Shown: piece by piece, positions 27,361 to 37,767 of the stretch
Numbering within the stretch: position 1 is the stretch's first letter
Layout of the letters: every line of letters starts with the position of its first letter
From: Paenibacillus sp. Soil522
GTDB taxonomy: Bacteria > Bacillota > Bacilli > Paenibacillales > Paenibacillaceae
DNA: 64,000 bases
Assembly: GCF_001428245.1 (NCBI RefSeq)
Contig: NZ_LMRV01000031.1
Span: 20,080 to 84,079, forward strand
Direction: 5' to 3'
Program-made: the position numbers and the translations under genes
Notes under the pieces: model-generated
What the model saw: the letters and a program-made list of their open reading frames with translations, nothing else
What the model was told of the DNA's origin: nothing
Database searches by the model: none

Positions 27361-27810
27361 ATGGAGTTTAAATATGAGTTTTATATCGGTGCAGCGCCCG
27401 AGCAGGTGTGGGATGCGTTTGTATCGCCGGAAGGGACGCGTCAAACGTTTTTTGGCTGCGTCATTCATTCTACGTTCGAAGCAGGAGCGTCCTTCCAATA
27501 TGTTGGCCCCGGTACGGAAGGCGATGAGACCGTACATGTTTACGGTACTATTTTAGCATATGAGCCGAATAAAATGTTTAGCGTTTTGGAGCATCCGGGC
27601 CCTTCGTATAGACCGAATCATGCGGAGCTGGAGTCCACGATCACCTTTATGTTAGAGGCAGTCGGGGCGACAACCAAGCTTACTCTGATCAATAACAAGT
27701 TTACTGAAAACCATCCTTCGCTGGAAACGGTCGACAGCCAGTGGTGGATGATCCTTAGCAATCTGAAGACCTATGTCGAGACAGGCAAAGGCTTAGACTT
27801 TGGCTGGTAA
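27361..27810 (+). CDS. SRPBCC (AHSA1/Hsp90-ATPase-activator-like) protein
   Basis: The 149-residue protein opens YEFYIGAAPEQVWDAFVSPE, the standard start of SRPBCC/AHSA1-like proteins, followed by the helix-grip strands (GASFQYVGPG, VYGTILAYEPNKMFSVL, ESTITFMLEAV, TKLTLINNKF) and the long C-terminal helix with DSQWWMILSNLKTYVETG. These proteins bind hydrophobic ligands in a central cavity; no specific ligand can be named. The ATG at 27361 is chosen over an upstream in-frame GTG because AGAAGGAG sits at the right distance. It is divergent from the AraC/DUF6597 gene. Confidence 0.85.
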   Translation: MEFKYEFYIGAAPEQVWDAFVSPEGTRQTFFGCVIHSTFEAGASFQYVGPGTEGDETVHVYGTILAYEPNKMFSVLEHPGPSYRPNHAELESTITFMLEAVGATTKLTLINNKFTENHPSLETVDSQWWMILSNLKTYVETGKGLDFGW

Positions 27811-27827
27811 GCATTAGGGGGAAATAG

Positions 27828-27857
27828 ATAGCATCGGCAGCCGCTGATGCTATTTTT
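27828..27857 (+). terminator. Terminator of the SRPBCC gene
   Basis: atagcatc...gatgctat hairpin with inner ggc/gct contacts followed by ttttt. Confidence 0.75.
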
Positions 27858-27961
27858 CTTTATAATCTGCAGGTAGTGATTCCTTTTCTGAGCATGATTC
27901 TTTATACTGTATAAAAAGGACAGGCGGTATGTCTGCAACTACGGATAGGGGAGAAGACAGA

Positions 27962-28747
27962 ATGGGCTATAAAATCGTTTTTTTTGATATCGACGGCACG
28001 TTAATCAATGAGCAGAAGGAAATACCGGCGGATACGATTAAAGCCATTGCCGAGCTGAAGGAAAGCGGCATTGAGCCGGTTATCGCAACGGGCAGAGCGC
28101 CTTATTTTATTAAGAAGCTCGCTGAGCAGCTTGGAATCGAATCATTCGTATGCTTGAATGGCGGCTATGTCGTATACAAGGGAACTCCGCTTTATAAACG
28201 CGAGATTGAGAAAAGCCGGCTGGAGGCGCTCGTCAAGGCGGCCGCAGAACACAATCACGGTCTCGTATTTGAAGGAGAGCACAGCTTCTTCGCCGATAAA
28301 GAGGATCATCCTTTTATAATAGAATCGGTTAATTCGTTAAAGGTTGATTTGCCGGGCTACAATCCGGAGTTTTGGAAGACAGATGAGATCTATCAAGTAT
28401 TTCTTCATTGCGAGAGTCACGAGGAGCACTTGTATGAGGGTCTGCATTCCGAGTTGAAGCTCATTCGCTGGCATCCGCAGGCTATTGATGTTCTTCCAGC
28501 CGGCGGCTCGAAGGCGCAGGGAATCGAAGCGTTGCTGGAAAAACTGGGCCTTACGGCTGCCGATGCCGTTGCATTCGGTGATGGTCTGAACGACAAAGAG
28601 ATGCTGGAGACAGTCGGCTTCGGAGTGGCCATGGGCAACTCGCATCCCGAGCTGCTGCCATTCGCCAATTATGTGACAACGCATGTCGACGAGCAGGGCA
28701 TCCGGAACGGTTTAGTAAAAGCAGGTTTATTATTGCAAACTGTATAA
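27962..28747 (+). CDS. Cof-type HAD phosphatase
   Basis: The 261-residue protein is a HAD subclass IIB (Cof/YwpJ) phosphatase. All motifs are present: motif I FFDIDGTLI at residues 7-15 with both aspartates, motif II ATGRAPYFIKKL, motif III lysine in GGSKAQGIEALLEKLG and motif IV AFGDGLNDKEML, then GFGVAMGNSHPEL. Family members hydrolyse sugar phosphates and other small phosphoesters; no substrate can be assigned. The second in-frame ATG (27962) is preferred because GGGGAGA lies 8 bases upstream; the ATG at 27929 would add 11 residues and has a poor site. A strong terminator follows. Confidence 0.9.
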   Translation: MGYKIVFFDIDGTLINEQKEIPADTIKAIAELKESGIEPVIATGRAPYFIKKLAEQLGIESFVCLNGGYVVYKGTPLYKREIEKSRLEALVKAAAEHNHGLVFEGEHSFFADKEDHPFIIESVNSLKVDLPGYNPEFWKTDEIYQVFLHCESHEEHLYEGLHSELKLIRWHPQAIDVLPAGGSKAQGIEALLEKLGLTAADAVAFGDGLNDKEMLETVGFGVAMGNSHPELLPFANYVTTHVDEQGIRNGLVKAGLLLQTV

Positions 28748-28751
28748 AAAG

Positions 28752-28800
28752 GAGAAAGCCCCGCCGAAACATTCTTGTTTCGGCGGGGCTTTCTCTGTTG
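28752..28800 (+). terminator. Strong terminator
   Basis: Perfect 19-bp arms gagaaagccccgccgaaac and its complement around a 6-base loop, 4 bases after the phosphatase stop; sequence after it is ctgttgtta. The 28801-28884 gap shows no gene. Confidence 0.8.
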
Positions 28801-28884
28801 TTACGCACGGCGTGTTTAATTCGCCTGTCCGGTTGTGGCAGGTTCCGAAAAACGTTTACGATATCCCTCCAGCAGGAAACTTCC

Positions 28885-29550
28885 TCACCCGTATAAATAC
28901 CACACTCGTACCGAGGCGGCAATGGTCAGCTGCCCGGGTTCGATCGGTGTGGCAGCGCTTTGCATTTGCAGGGCGGCTGCGAAGGGAATCGGTTCCGCCG
29001 CACGAGGAAGCTCCTGAACCTGGCTCGGAACCGCGGCAAGATTGACTCTGAGTGCAGCTGCGATCGTTTCGGCCTTTTGCCGGGCGTTGCGAATGGCTAG
29101 CGACAACGCCTCGCTCTCGTAAGGTGCCGGATCTGCCAATGTAAACTGGACGCTTGTAACGGTATTAGCGCCGCTTGATACGGCTGTATCAATAACGATG
29201 CCGGTTTCCTCGACTTTCTCGATTGTGATTTGCAGTAGATGGGTCACTTTGTAGCCTCGAAAGATCTGCTCCCCGTCCTTGTAATCGTATTGGATCTCAA
29301 TCCGAAAATCATTCGTTTGTACATTCTCCTTCGGAATATTCAGCTCTAAAAGTGATTTAATAATATGGGTAATGAGTTGCGCATTTTCGTTTTGGACGGT
29401 TTGCAGGACAGGTCCTTCCGTTATGGCACCCAGCACGACCACTGCTTGGTCAGGAGCTGCTTCAACCTTTCCATCACCCTGGACTTCGATGGTAAAGGGG
29501 CATTTTGAATGAATAGAAGCGGGCGCGTTGTCGTAGGAATAACTATACAT
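28885..29550 (-). CDS. SIMPL-domain (DUF541) protein
   Basis: The 221-residue protein carries the SIMPL domain: FTIEVQGDGKVEAAPDQAVV near residue 20, ENVQTNDFRIEIQYDY near 97, GYKVTHLLQITIEK near 120, then VQFTLADPAPYESEALSLAI and ARQKAETIAAAL. Many SIMPL proteins are exported, but this one has no clear signal peptide; the first 15 residues (MYSYSYDNAPASIHS) are polar. Some Bacillales members of this type are spore- or envelope-associated; that is not shown here. AAGGAG precedes the ATG. It is divergent from tgl. Confidence 0.85.
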   Translation of the reverse strand: MYSYSYDNAPASIHSKCPFTIEVQGDGKVEAAPDQAVVVLGAITEGPVLQTVQNENAQLITHIIKSLLELNIPKENVQTNDFRIEIQYDYKDGEQIFRGYKVTHLLQITIEKVEETGIVIDTAVSSGANTVTSVQFTLADPAPYESEALSLAIRNARQKAETIAAALRVNLAAVPSQVQELPRAAEPIPFAAALQMQSAATPIEPGQLTIAASVRVWYLYG

Positions 29551-29751
29551 CAGTAAACTCCTTTCTCATAAAGGATTATAAATCTAATGTATATGAGCCG
29601 TATGAGCCCGATAATTCGTATTTGGGACGGCAGCTGCTTAATTTTAAAGTAGAAGAGGCTATATACGGTTATATCGGATCACTGCTCACAAAAAAATTTT
29701 TTGCACGTACAATAACCTAATCGAAAAATGACCAGATGGAGGAAAACGACG

Positions 29752-30585
29752 GTGATACTAGTTGCGGGTAGTAATACGTTTGCGCTTAATCCGATCACGC
29801 TGACAGAGCTGGAGAGAAGGATGCTGCTAGACAAGCAGAATAGCCGGGTCGTCTATCGCTATCCCTCTGAAGATGCGTTTAAGTTTGAGCTGAAAATGCG
29901 AACGAATATCGTGGAGGCTGCCAAGGCGCTGTATGCGGGCGGGGCAAACTTCGCAACCTTTGCAAGATCAAGGTGTAACGAGCGATACTGGACGAGAACG
30001 GAAAACGGCGGCTTCATGCTCAATCGAGGCGTGTGGCCCTCAGACGGAATATACGATATTTTCGTAAATGGTCGTCTATACGGCTTTGAATGCGCGGGTG
30101 CAATCATTATTATTTTGTACAAGGCGGTACTCGATACGGTTGGCGGAGCGGTGTTTAATGCTTATTTCCAAAACCTGTTTCTGCGGGACTGGCAGTTTGA
30201 CCGCGATTTGCGCTTAATTACGACCTATAATAATTATAATGCGTATCCCGGCGATGTGCTTTATTTTAAAAATCCGGATTATGATCCGAGAACGCCGGAG
30301 TGGCAGGGCGAGAACGTCGTCATGATGGACGACAATTTGTATTTTGGGCACGGCATCGGTATTAAATCGGGTCAGGAAATTGTTGCCGGGCTGAACCGGA
30401 TGAGAAGGAGAGGAAGCATCATATCAGCATACATGCAGGATTCGGTCGTTTCCCCTGATTTCGAATATTTGCGCAGCCTTACGATGAGAGACGACGCTCA
30501 GCCGGTCGTTAAAAGCGTGGAGAGGCAATATGGAATAGTCGCAAAAATAGGAGCAGGTACCTTTATCTATAAAGAAGTATTATGA
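29752..30585 (+). CDS. tgl: Protein-glutamine gamma-glutamyltransferase (spore transglutaminase)
   Basis: The 277-residue enzyme crosslinks glutamine and lysine side chains; in Bacillus subtilis Tgl acts on spore coat proteins such as GerQ. The catalytic cysteine is C114 in YGFECAGAIIIILYKAV, at nearly the same position as in the known enzyme. Later conserved parts include YNNYNAYPGDVLYFKNPDYD and NLYFGHGIGIKSGQEIV with the active-site-type histidine. The GTG at 29752 is preferred because GGAGG lies ten bases upstream and proteins of the family begin at this point; an ATG 24 bases earlier lacks a ribosome site. This supports a spore-forming host. Confidence 0.93.
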   Translation: MILVAGSNTFALNPITLTELERRMLLDKQNSRVVYRYPSEDAFKFELKMRTNIVEAAKALYAGGANFATFARSRCNERYWTRTENGGFMLNRGVWPSDGIYDIFVNGRLYGFECAGAIIIILYKAVLDTVGGAVFNAYFQNLFLRDWQFDRDLRLITTYNNYNAYPGDVLYFKNPDYDPRTPEWQGENVVMMDDNLYFGHGIGIKSGQEIVAGLNRMRRRGSIISAYMQDSVVSPDFEYLRSLTMRDDAQPVVKSVERQYGIVAKIGAGTFIYKEVL

Positions 30586-30604
30586 AAAAATTCGTATAAG
30601 CTTA

Positions 30605-30655
30605 GAAGCACCCGTAACGCTAGCGTAATGGCTTGCGCTTACCGGTGTTTCTTTG
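30605..30655 (+). terminator. Terminator-like hairpin after tgl; otherwise empty 30586-30927
   Basis: agaagcaccc-gtaacgc pairs imperfectly with gcgcttac-cggtgtttct and is followed by ttgt. The remainder up to 30927 holds only weak short frames (such as 30628-30852, which overlaps the hairpin) and no recognisable gene. Confidence 0.45.
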
Positions 30656-30927
30656 TATCGATATCGGGATATTTTACGAGATTAGTGCTTCCACCGGGCG
30701 GTTATATCGAGCATCCAAAGAGCATATCGCAATCTTCAGCCATAACTGTTACTGTAGAAGATGAAGACACGCTTTGCGACGCAGCGGCCTGCTGCGGAAA
30801 GCGCAATATAAACCTGATAGGTGAGCATTTAGCGGATAGAATCCATCATTAAGGTTATTAACTGTAAAGGCAGTAAATGAATTTAAAAATCAGCTTTATT
30901 CTGAGCCTATAAATGGGGGGGAATCTT

Positions 30928-31912
30928 ATGTCATCATTTAAAGCGCTTGTGATAAATAAAATCGACAACGAAATAATAGCAGAAACGAAGCGCATAGAGA
31001 TAAAAGATCTGCCGGAGGGCGAGCTGCTCATTCAGGTTGCGTACTCCAGTGTAAATTACAAGGACGCGTTAGCTTGTACGGCAAACGGCGGCATCGTAAA
31101 GAGCTATCCGTTTATACCGGGTATCGATTTGGCAGGTACGGTCGTTTCCAGCCAAAATGAGCGGTTCCGGGCAGGGGATCAGGTGGTGGCGACCGGCTAC
31201 GGGCTGGGGGTAAGCCACTACGGCGGATATAGCGAATATGCCCGGGTGCCTGCGGATTGGGTGCTCAAGCTGCCGCAGGGCTTATCGATGAAAGAAGCGA
31301 TGATACTTGGAACGGCGGGCTTTACGGCTGCTCTTTCCGTGTACGAGCTTCAGCAAAACGGAGTTCGTCCGGAGGACGGCCCTATTCTGGTCACGGGAGC
31401 TACGGGAGGCGTAGGCAGTGTGGCTAGCGATTGCGGCAAAGCTCGGCTACGAGGTGGCGGCGAGTACCGGCAAGCCGGACAAGCATCAATATTTGCTCGG
31501 GCTGGGCGTGAAGCGAATCCTCGCAAGGGAGGAGCTCGCAGCCGATTCGAAGCGGACGCTGGATAAGCAGCTGTGGGCGGGTGCGATCGATTGTGTCGGC
31601 GGCGAAACGCTGTCATCGATCCTGCCGAAAATCCAATATGGCGGCGTCGTGGCCGCGTGCGGATTAACGGGCGGCACGGAGCTTTCGATGACCGTATTCC
31701 CTTTTATTATTAGAGGGGTTCGGCTGATCGGCATCGATTCAGTCATGGCCTTGATGGAGAAGCGGAGCAAGGTATGGGAGCTGTTAGCCGATGTATATAA
31801 GCCTCCTCTATTGAACGAGCTGTGCGAGGAAATCGGACTGGAACAGGTGATAGAGAAGACAGCTGTTTTGTTAAAAGGGCAATCCAAGGGTCGAACGATT
31901 GTTAAGCTCTAG
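30928..31912 (+). pseudogene. YhdH/AcuI-type quinone oxidoreductase with one frameshift
   Basis: The protein is a zinc-independent MDR of the YhdH (acrylyl-CoA reductase-like) type: YSSVNYKDALAC, FIPGIDLAGTVVSS, SHYGGYSEYARVPADWVLKL and MILGTAGFTAALSVYEL in the first frame, then VTGATGGVGS. At about 31423 the frame breaks; the second frame continues LAIAAKLGYEVAASTGKPDK, LGLGVKRILAREEL and ends with GQSKGRTIVKL at 31912. A two-base loss (or one-base gain) near the VGSVA codons explains it, and nothing else is damaged. The ATG at 30928 follows GGGGGGG. Either a very recent pseudogene or a base-call error. The AraC gene follows after 19 bases. Confidence 0.85.
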
Positions 31913-31931
31913 AAGAAAGGGTTAGACAAAT

Positions 31932-32735
31932 ATGGATTTTCAGCAGCTTATTATGCTTATTCCTTGGCTGGATCAGGTTCATCTTTATCAAACGTCACAT
32001 CAGCTTAAGCTTGAAGAAGGCCAGCATGCTCTCCTTATAATACGGCGCGGCCACGTTACGGTCACGACAGAGGGAAAGGACGCTGCCATCTGCACGCAGG
32101 GCTATGCTTGTCATCCGCAGAGGAGCATGTACAGCATTGAAGTGCCGAAGACGAGGGAGGCGGAGTATGGTCTGATCACCTACCGTATGATCCCGGAAGG
32201 CCAAGAATGGAATTTGGACGGGCCGCTCAGCACATTCAGCGAGATCAAAATCCATTATATGCTTGATGAGATACTGCGGATAATGGAGCCGGATTTATCT
32301 GCTGAGGAAGAGGTGGACGTCGCTCAGCGTTTCCGGCTGCGGCTCATGCTGGAGCGGGTTTTGTACATCTATTTGTATGAGTCCGGTATGAAGAAGGAGG
32401 AGAAGTCAGCCGAGCAAGCGATAGAAGATACAATTTCCTATATGAATGAGCATTATATGCTGATGCTCACGCTGCCGATGCTCGCGATGCGCGCGGGAAT
32501 GAGCGAGGGGCATTTTACCGTATTGTTCAAAAAATATACAGGCGCGACGATGACCACCTATATGCGCAAGCTTCGAATTGAGAAGGCCAAGCAGCTTTTC
32601 CAGCAAACCGATTTGACAGCCAAGGAAATTGCGCAAAAAGCAGGCTTCAGCGATTATTTTTATTTTAGCAGGATGTTTAAGAAAGAAGTGGGCTGTTCGC
32701 CGATTGCCTACAAAAAAAGCGTTGCTGAAATCTAA
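31932..32735 (+). CDS. AraC-family regulator, probably of siderophore uptake
   Basis: The 267-residue protein has an N-terminal cupin-like domain (HQLKLEEGQHALLIIRRGHV, YACHPQRSMYSIEV) and a C-terminal AraC helix-turn-helix pair (about 165-262: SYMNEHYMLMLTLPMLAMRA, KEIAQKAGFSDYFYFSRMFK). It is immediately upstream of a siderophore transporter operon and on the same strand, as with the Bacillus Btr regulator that senses a siderophore, although the periplasmic-binding domain of Btr is absent here. A role in activating the operon is inferred from position and family. Confidence 0.8.
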   Translation: MDFQQLIMLIPWLDQVHLYQTSHQLKLEEGQHALLIIRRGHVTVTTEGKDAAICTQGYACHPQRSMYSIEVPKTREAEYGLITYRMIPEGQEWNLDGPLSTFSEIKIHYMLDEILRIMEPDLSAEEEVDVAQRFRLRLMLERVLYIYLYESGMKKEEKSAEQAIEDTISYMNEHYMLMLTLPMLAMRAGMSEGHFTVLFKKYTGATMTTYMRKLRIEKAKQLFQQTDLTAKEIAQKAGFSDYFYFSRMFKKEVGCSPIAYKKSVAEI

Positions 32736-32801
32736 AAATAAGACATGTACAATCTTAAGATAAGATATGGTCGGATGACAAGTATACCTTTAGAATGTGA
32801 A

Positions 32802-32816
32802 TGAGAATAATAATCA
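32802..32816 (+). promoter_or_regulatory. Fur box
   Basis: tgagaataataatca matches the 7-1-7 Fur consensus TGATAATnATTATCA at 12 of 14 positions. It lies 28 bases before the siderophore binding-protein start and should repress the operon when iron is sufficient. Confidence 0.75.
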
Positions 32817-32843
32817 TATTCATTTATAGGGGGAACAAGTATT

Positions 32844-33821
32844 ATGTTTCAAGGTATTAAGCGCGTACTGAGCTTCACCGTTTTAAGCATCGTTATATTA
32901 AGCCTAATCGCTTGCGGCAACGCAGCTAACAATGATTCAAAGCAAGCGGCAGAAGCGGGTCAAGCTTCGGAGACGCCGGCCAACGCGCCATCCGCTTCCA
33001 AAACGGTTATCGAGCATGCACTTGGCAAAATCGAGCTGGAGAAAGCGCCGGAGCGGATTATCGTATTAGAGTTTAGCTACACGGACGCACTTATGACGTT
33101 AGGCGTTCAGCCGATTGGCGTGGCTGACGATGACGATCCTGCATTGTTTATGGATGTGGTGAAGGAGCAATTGAAGGACTACACCTCCATTGGCTCGCGT
33201 TACGAGCCTAACATTGAGCTTATTAGCTCGCTTAAGCCAGACCTGATTATTGCGGACTTGAATCATCACAAAACGGTATACGAGCAGCTGAATGCGATTG
33301 CGCCGACGCTTGTGCTGGATGACCATCAAGCGGATTATAATCAAATGCTTGAGAACTATAAAATCATTGCTAAGGCGCTCGGCAAAGAAGCGGATGGCCA
33401 GAAACGGCTCGAGGAGCATGCGGCGAAAATGGATGAAGCCAAGGCGAAAATCAAAGACGCCAGCTTAAGTGTGCTGCCGGCCGTCGTAAATCCTAAAGGC
33501 TTTTATGCGCATTCCGATCATTCGTATACCGGTTCATTTTTGGCAAGCCTAGGCTTTACGGATCCGGTTAAGAGCGAGGATTCCTATCCGCAGCTAAGTC
33601 TTGAGTAGCTGGTCGAGACGAATCCGCAAGCGATCTTCCTGCTGCCTGCAACGGAAGAGACGATCATCAGCCAGTGGGAAGCGAATCCGCTTTGGAAAGA
33701 GCTTGATGCGGTGAAGTCAGAGCATGTCTTTAACGTGGAAAGACGGAATTGGGCTTTATCTCGCGGCTTGCTCGGTTCGGAAAGAATGGCCGAGGACATC
33801 GTCTCGTACTTAGGAGAGTAA
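32844..33821 (+). pseudogene. Siderophore-binding lipoprotein with internal TAG stop
   Basis: The 325-codon gene encodes a FecB/FhuD-type binding lipoprotein that would deliver ferric siderophore to the following permeases. It starts with a lipoprotein signal ending SLIACGN (lipobox cysteine about residue 23), then VIEHALGKIELEKAPERIIV and LMTLGVQPIGVADDDD, and the typical SLKPDLIIADLNHHKTVYEQ. At 33606-33608 an in-frame TAG interrupts SLE-LVETNPQAIFLLPATEE; the frame continues intact to VSYLGE and TAA at 33819. CAG to TAG is the simplest cause. The truncated 254-residue product lacks the C-terminal lobe and is probably not functional. GGGGG precedes the ATG. Confidence 0.85.
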
Positions 33822-33825
33822 CAGC

Positions 33826-34845
33826 ATGGTTAAGCTAACAGAGCTTCAGAAGCAGAACCGCAAGCCGGTTCTGCTCTTCCTGTTTTTCGCGTCGGTTATG
33901 GTTTTAGCGATCGGTTTTCTCAGCAGCTTGAAATGGGGACAAGCGCATACCACGTGGCCTGCTCTATGGGAGGCGTTAACATGGCAGGGCAAGGACAAAG
34001 CTCATTTGTATATTCAAACGCTCCGTTTACCACGAACGCTTACGGCTCTTCTCGTAGGCGTTCAATTGGCGTTAGCGGGCTTGCTGACTCAGCTGATTAC
34101 TAGAAATCCGTTAGCTTCACCACATTTATTAGGGATTCATGCGGGGGCTTCTCTGGCGGTAGTCGTCGCTTTAATTACGTTCTCGGCCATCTCGTTAACC
34201 CATACGGTATTATTCGGCTTTGCAGGTGCAGCATTGGGCGTCTTCTTAGTGTGGCTATTAGCGGGATCACAGCAGAAGCAGCATGTTCAGCTCACGTTGG
34301 CGGGTATTGCCGTCTCGCTGCTGCTGTCCTCGTTGACGGAGGGGCTTACGATTTTGAATCAGCATTCTACCGAAAGCATGCTGTTCTGGCTCGTTGGCTC
34401 GGTCGATCATGCCTCATGGGCGGAAGTGCGGACGATTACGCCATTTGCCTTGATAGGCTTTGCCGTGTTCATGCTTATGATTCCATCGATTAAGCTGCTG
34501 GCGATGGACGATGCCGTAGCGATTGGCTTAGGCGGACGCGTTGCCGTTATCAAAGCGATATGCATGCTGCTTGTCATTGTTCTCGCTGGATCGGCAGTTG
34601 CCATCTGCGGGCCTATAGGCTTCGTCGGGCTGATCGTTCCGCATATTGCACGCGCGCTCGTCGGCGGGCGACTGGTGCTCCTAGTGCCCTTAACGGCACT
34701 GCTTGGCGGAAGCTTGCTGCTATATGCTGATTTCATTAGCCGCTTTATCGCCTTCCCCTATGAGTCGCCAGTAGGCATTGTGACAGCTGCTATCGGCGGT
34801 CCCTTCTTCATTTACTTAGCCCGGAAAAAAGGAGGTGCAAGGTAA
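33826..34845 (+). CDS. FecCD-type iron-siderophore ABC permease, first subunit
   Basis: The 339-residue membrane protein is a BtuC/FecC-type permease with about nine to ten helices. Family signatures are RLPRTLTALLVGVQLALAGL, QLITRNPLASPHLLGIHAGA near residue 85, and ICGPIGFVGLIVPHIARALV near 265. It forms the import channel with the next gene product and the lipoprotein encoded upstream. It starts 4 bases after the lipoprotein stop and ends overlapping the next start by one base (TAATG). No ATPase gene is present here, as in Bacillus where YusV serves several importers. Confidence 0.9.
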   Translation: MVKLTELQKQNRKPVLLFLFFASVMVLAIGFLSSLKWGQAHTTWPALWEALTWQGKDKAHLYIQTLRLPRTLTALLVGVQLALAGLLTQLITRNPLASPHLLGIHAGASLAVVVALITFSAISLTHTVLFGFAGAALGVFLVWLLAGSQQKQHVQLTLAGIAVSLLLSSLTEGLTILNQHSTESMLFWLVGSVDHASWAEVRTITPFALIGFAVFMLMIPSIKLLAMDDAVAIGLGGRVAVIKAICMLLVIVLAGSAVAICGPIGFVGLIVPHIARALVGGRLVLLVPLTALLGGSLLLYADFISRFIAFPYESPVGIVTAAIGGPFFIYLARKKGGAR

Positions 34846-35831
34846 TGCTGCTGCGTAAGAGCAGACCTCTTCTTATTGCATTTGCACTGCTTTTTATTTT
34901 ATCTGTGCTCTCGGTTCGGGCAGGCGCCGTCTCGGTTCCCTTTCATGAGCTATGGGCTAGCTTAGTGACGAAGGACAGCGCCTTCTCGTTTATTGTACGG
35001 GAGTATCGGCTGCCGCGAATCGCCGTCGGCATTTTGGCCGGCTTTGGCCTGGCGGTGGCGGGCGTTATCTTGCAAAGCATCATTCGCAATCCGCTCGCAA
35101 GTCCAGACGTAATTGGGATCACGAAAGGTGCGGGCTTCGCGGCAACCTTGGTCATCTTTGTATTTCCGGGAGCGCCGGGCTATGCGCTTCCCGCAGCAGC
35201 TTTTGCCGGTGCGCTGCTCTCCTTCTTCCTGCTGCTCTTATTGAGCAGACGAATGACGCTGACGCCAGCCTCCTTCGCTTTGGTCGGCATTGCGGTCGGG
35301 GCGATCTTTCAGGCCGGCATTCAATATTTGCTTGTAAAAAACCCGTCGGACATTAACATGGCGCTGCTGTGGATGTCGGGAAGCTTGTGGGGACGCGGCT
35401 GGGACGAGGCGCTGATGCTTTTGCCGTGGATCATCGTATTGCTCCCTATCGCATGGTGGAATTTCGCTAAGCTGAACGTTTTTCAGCTTGGGGATGAATG
35501 GAGCGTGGCGCTTGGACTGAACATTGTGCGGGAGCGGCTATGGCTGCTGCTGCTGGCTGTTGCGCTTACGGCGATTTCTGTAGCGGCTGTCGGAGCAATC
35601 GGCTTCGTTGGCTTGATCGCTCCGCATACCGCGAGACTATTGGTTGGCGGCAGGCACCAATGGCTTATTCCGCTAGCGGCGTTCATTGGTGCCGATATTA
35701 TGCTCCTTGGCGACTGCTTAGGCCGCGTGCTTATCATTCCGCGGGAGGTATCAGTTGGTATTATGACTGCCATTATCGGCGCTCCCTATTTTGTTTACTT
35801 ATTGCGCCGTGCCCGCGTACGCAATGGATAA
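34845..35831 (+). CDS. FecCD-type iron-siderophore ABC permease, second subunit
   Basis: The 328-residue permease matches the FecD/BtuC family: YRLPRIAVGILAGFGLAVAG, QSIIRNPLASPDVIGITKGA, LLWMSGSLWGRGWDEA near residue 175 and AVGAIGFVGLIAPHTARLLV near 250, with VGIMTAIIGAPYFVYLLRR at the end. It overlaps the previous gene by one base and should pair with it in one complex in the cytoplasmic membrane. The operon ends here; a convergent DUF4395 gene follows after 29 bases. Confidence 0.9.
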   Translation: MLLRKSRPLLIAFALLFILSVLSVRAGAVSVPFHELWASLVTKDSAFSFIVREYRLPRIAVGILAGFGLAVAGVILQSIIRNPLASPDVIGITKGAGFAATLVIFVFPGAPGYALPAAAFAGALLSFFLLLLLSRRMTLTPASFALVGIAVGAIFQAGIQYLLVKNPSDINMALLWMSGSLWGRGWDEALMLLPWIIVLLPIAWWNFAKLNVFQLGDEWSVALGLNIVRERLWLLLLAVALTAISVAAVGAIGFVGLIAPHTARLLVGGRHQWLIPLAAFIGADIMLLGDCLGRVLIIPREVSVGIMTAIIGAPYFVYLLRRARVRNG

Positions 35832-35860
35832 AGCGGCGGCCGCAGCAGGAGGCAAGGCAG

Positions 35861-36283
35861 TTAGCCCCGATTCAATCTCCGTGCGCGGAACTGCTTGTAT
35901 TGAAAATAGATGGTGCAGCCGATGCAATAGCCGAGTATGGCGCCTAGAGCGGCGGCTCCCATCATGCCGGCGAAGATATACCCGGCAACAGACCAGCCGA
36001 GCGCAAAGCTAAGCAATGAACAGGTGAGAAAGCCTACGCCGAGTGAGTTGTTGAAGCGCTGCAGCTCGGCTGTTTCGGTTCTGGCTGAAGCTGCTTGGCG
36101 GGCGAGAAATGGACGGGCCGCCATAATAAACAAATTTGCCTTCAGACCGAAGATAAGCCCAGCGGCCTGAATGATCCACAGCGCAGCGATGAGCCAAGGC
36201 AATTGAAAGGTAATCGCGATGAGGAGCACGGTGACGATGCCGACCTGATTACTGCGGACGTATGGAATCGGAATCTCCTTCAT
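35861..36283 (-). CDS. DUF4395 membrane protein
   Basis: The 140-residue protein has the DUF4395 layout: an N-terminal IPYVRSNQVGIVTVLLIAIT, helices at about 14-32, 33-52, 78-98 and 100-122, the conserved polar segment RFNNSLGVGFLTCSLLSFAL, and a GYCIGCTIYFQY motif near residue 118 with two cysteines. The cysteine motif suggests redox or metal handling, but the family has no proven function. It converges on the siderophore operon without an obvious link. Confidence 0.8.
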   Translation of the reverse strand: MKEIPIPYVRSNQVGIVTVLLIAITFQLPWLIAALWIIQAAGLIFGLKANLFIMAARPFLARQAASARTETAELQRFNNSLGVGFLTCSLLSFALGWSVAGYIFAGMMGAAALGAILGYCIGCTIYFQYKQFRARRLNRG

Positions 36284-36481
36284 TTTAAAAACCTACTTTC
36301 CTTATTGGATTTATTAAATTTAATAGTAGTGAATCGCAGGTGATTTGGCAATATATTTTATGCATTTCAAAACCCCACAATCCATTAGGTTGTGGATTTT
36401 TGCGTTTCTGCTACTTCAGCTTCGTGCAGCGCCTGCGTTAGAAACGCCGTTTGCACAGACAAATAAGGAAAAATAAAAAAC

Positions 36482-36511
36482 TTGAGAACGTTTTCGTATC
36501 TGTGTTACAAT
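36482..36511 (+). promoter_or_regulatory. Promoter of the LacI gene with overlapping cre-like site
   Basis: A -35 TTGAGA (36482-36487) and -10 TACAAT (36506-36511) are separated by 18 bases. The same segment, ttgagaacgttttcgt (36482-36497), fits the cre consensus at 14 of 16 positions, so CcpA could repress by covering the -35 box. Confidence 0.55.
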
Positions 36512-36523
36512 TTGATTACAGAA

Positions 36524-37598
<1,075 letters not shown>

Positions 37599-37767
37599 CA
37601 GATTTAACACTTGTTTATTCTGTTAAGGAGGTGGTTTGTGGAGAAATGTGAAAGAGGAAAAAACCTAGCCACGGCAATGACTAGGCGCTTTAGGTAAAAA
37701 AGCCAGCTTTATTGTATCAAAAAAACAGTTATTATCCAACACCTACATGAATCGGGGGGACCATTCA

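Noticed and set aside
30628..30852. Open frame of 74 codons after tgl
   Set aside because: It starts inside a terminator-like hairpin, has no ribosome site and no recognisable motif.
33606..33608. TAG in the siderophore-binding protein as a pyrrolysine codon
   Set aside because: No pyl genes are visible and this family does not use pyrrolysine; a nonsense change or base error is simpler.
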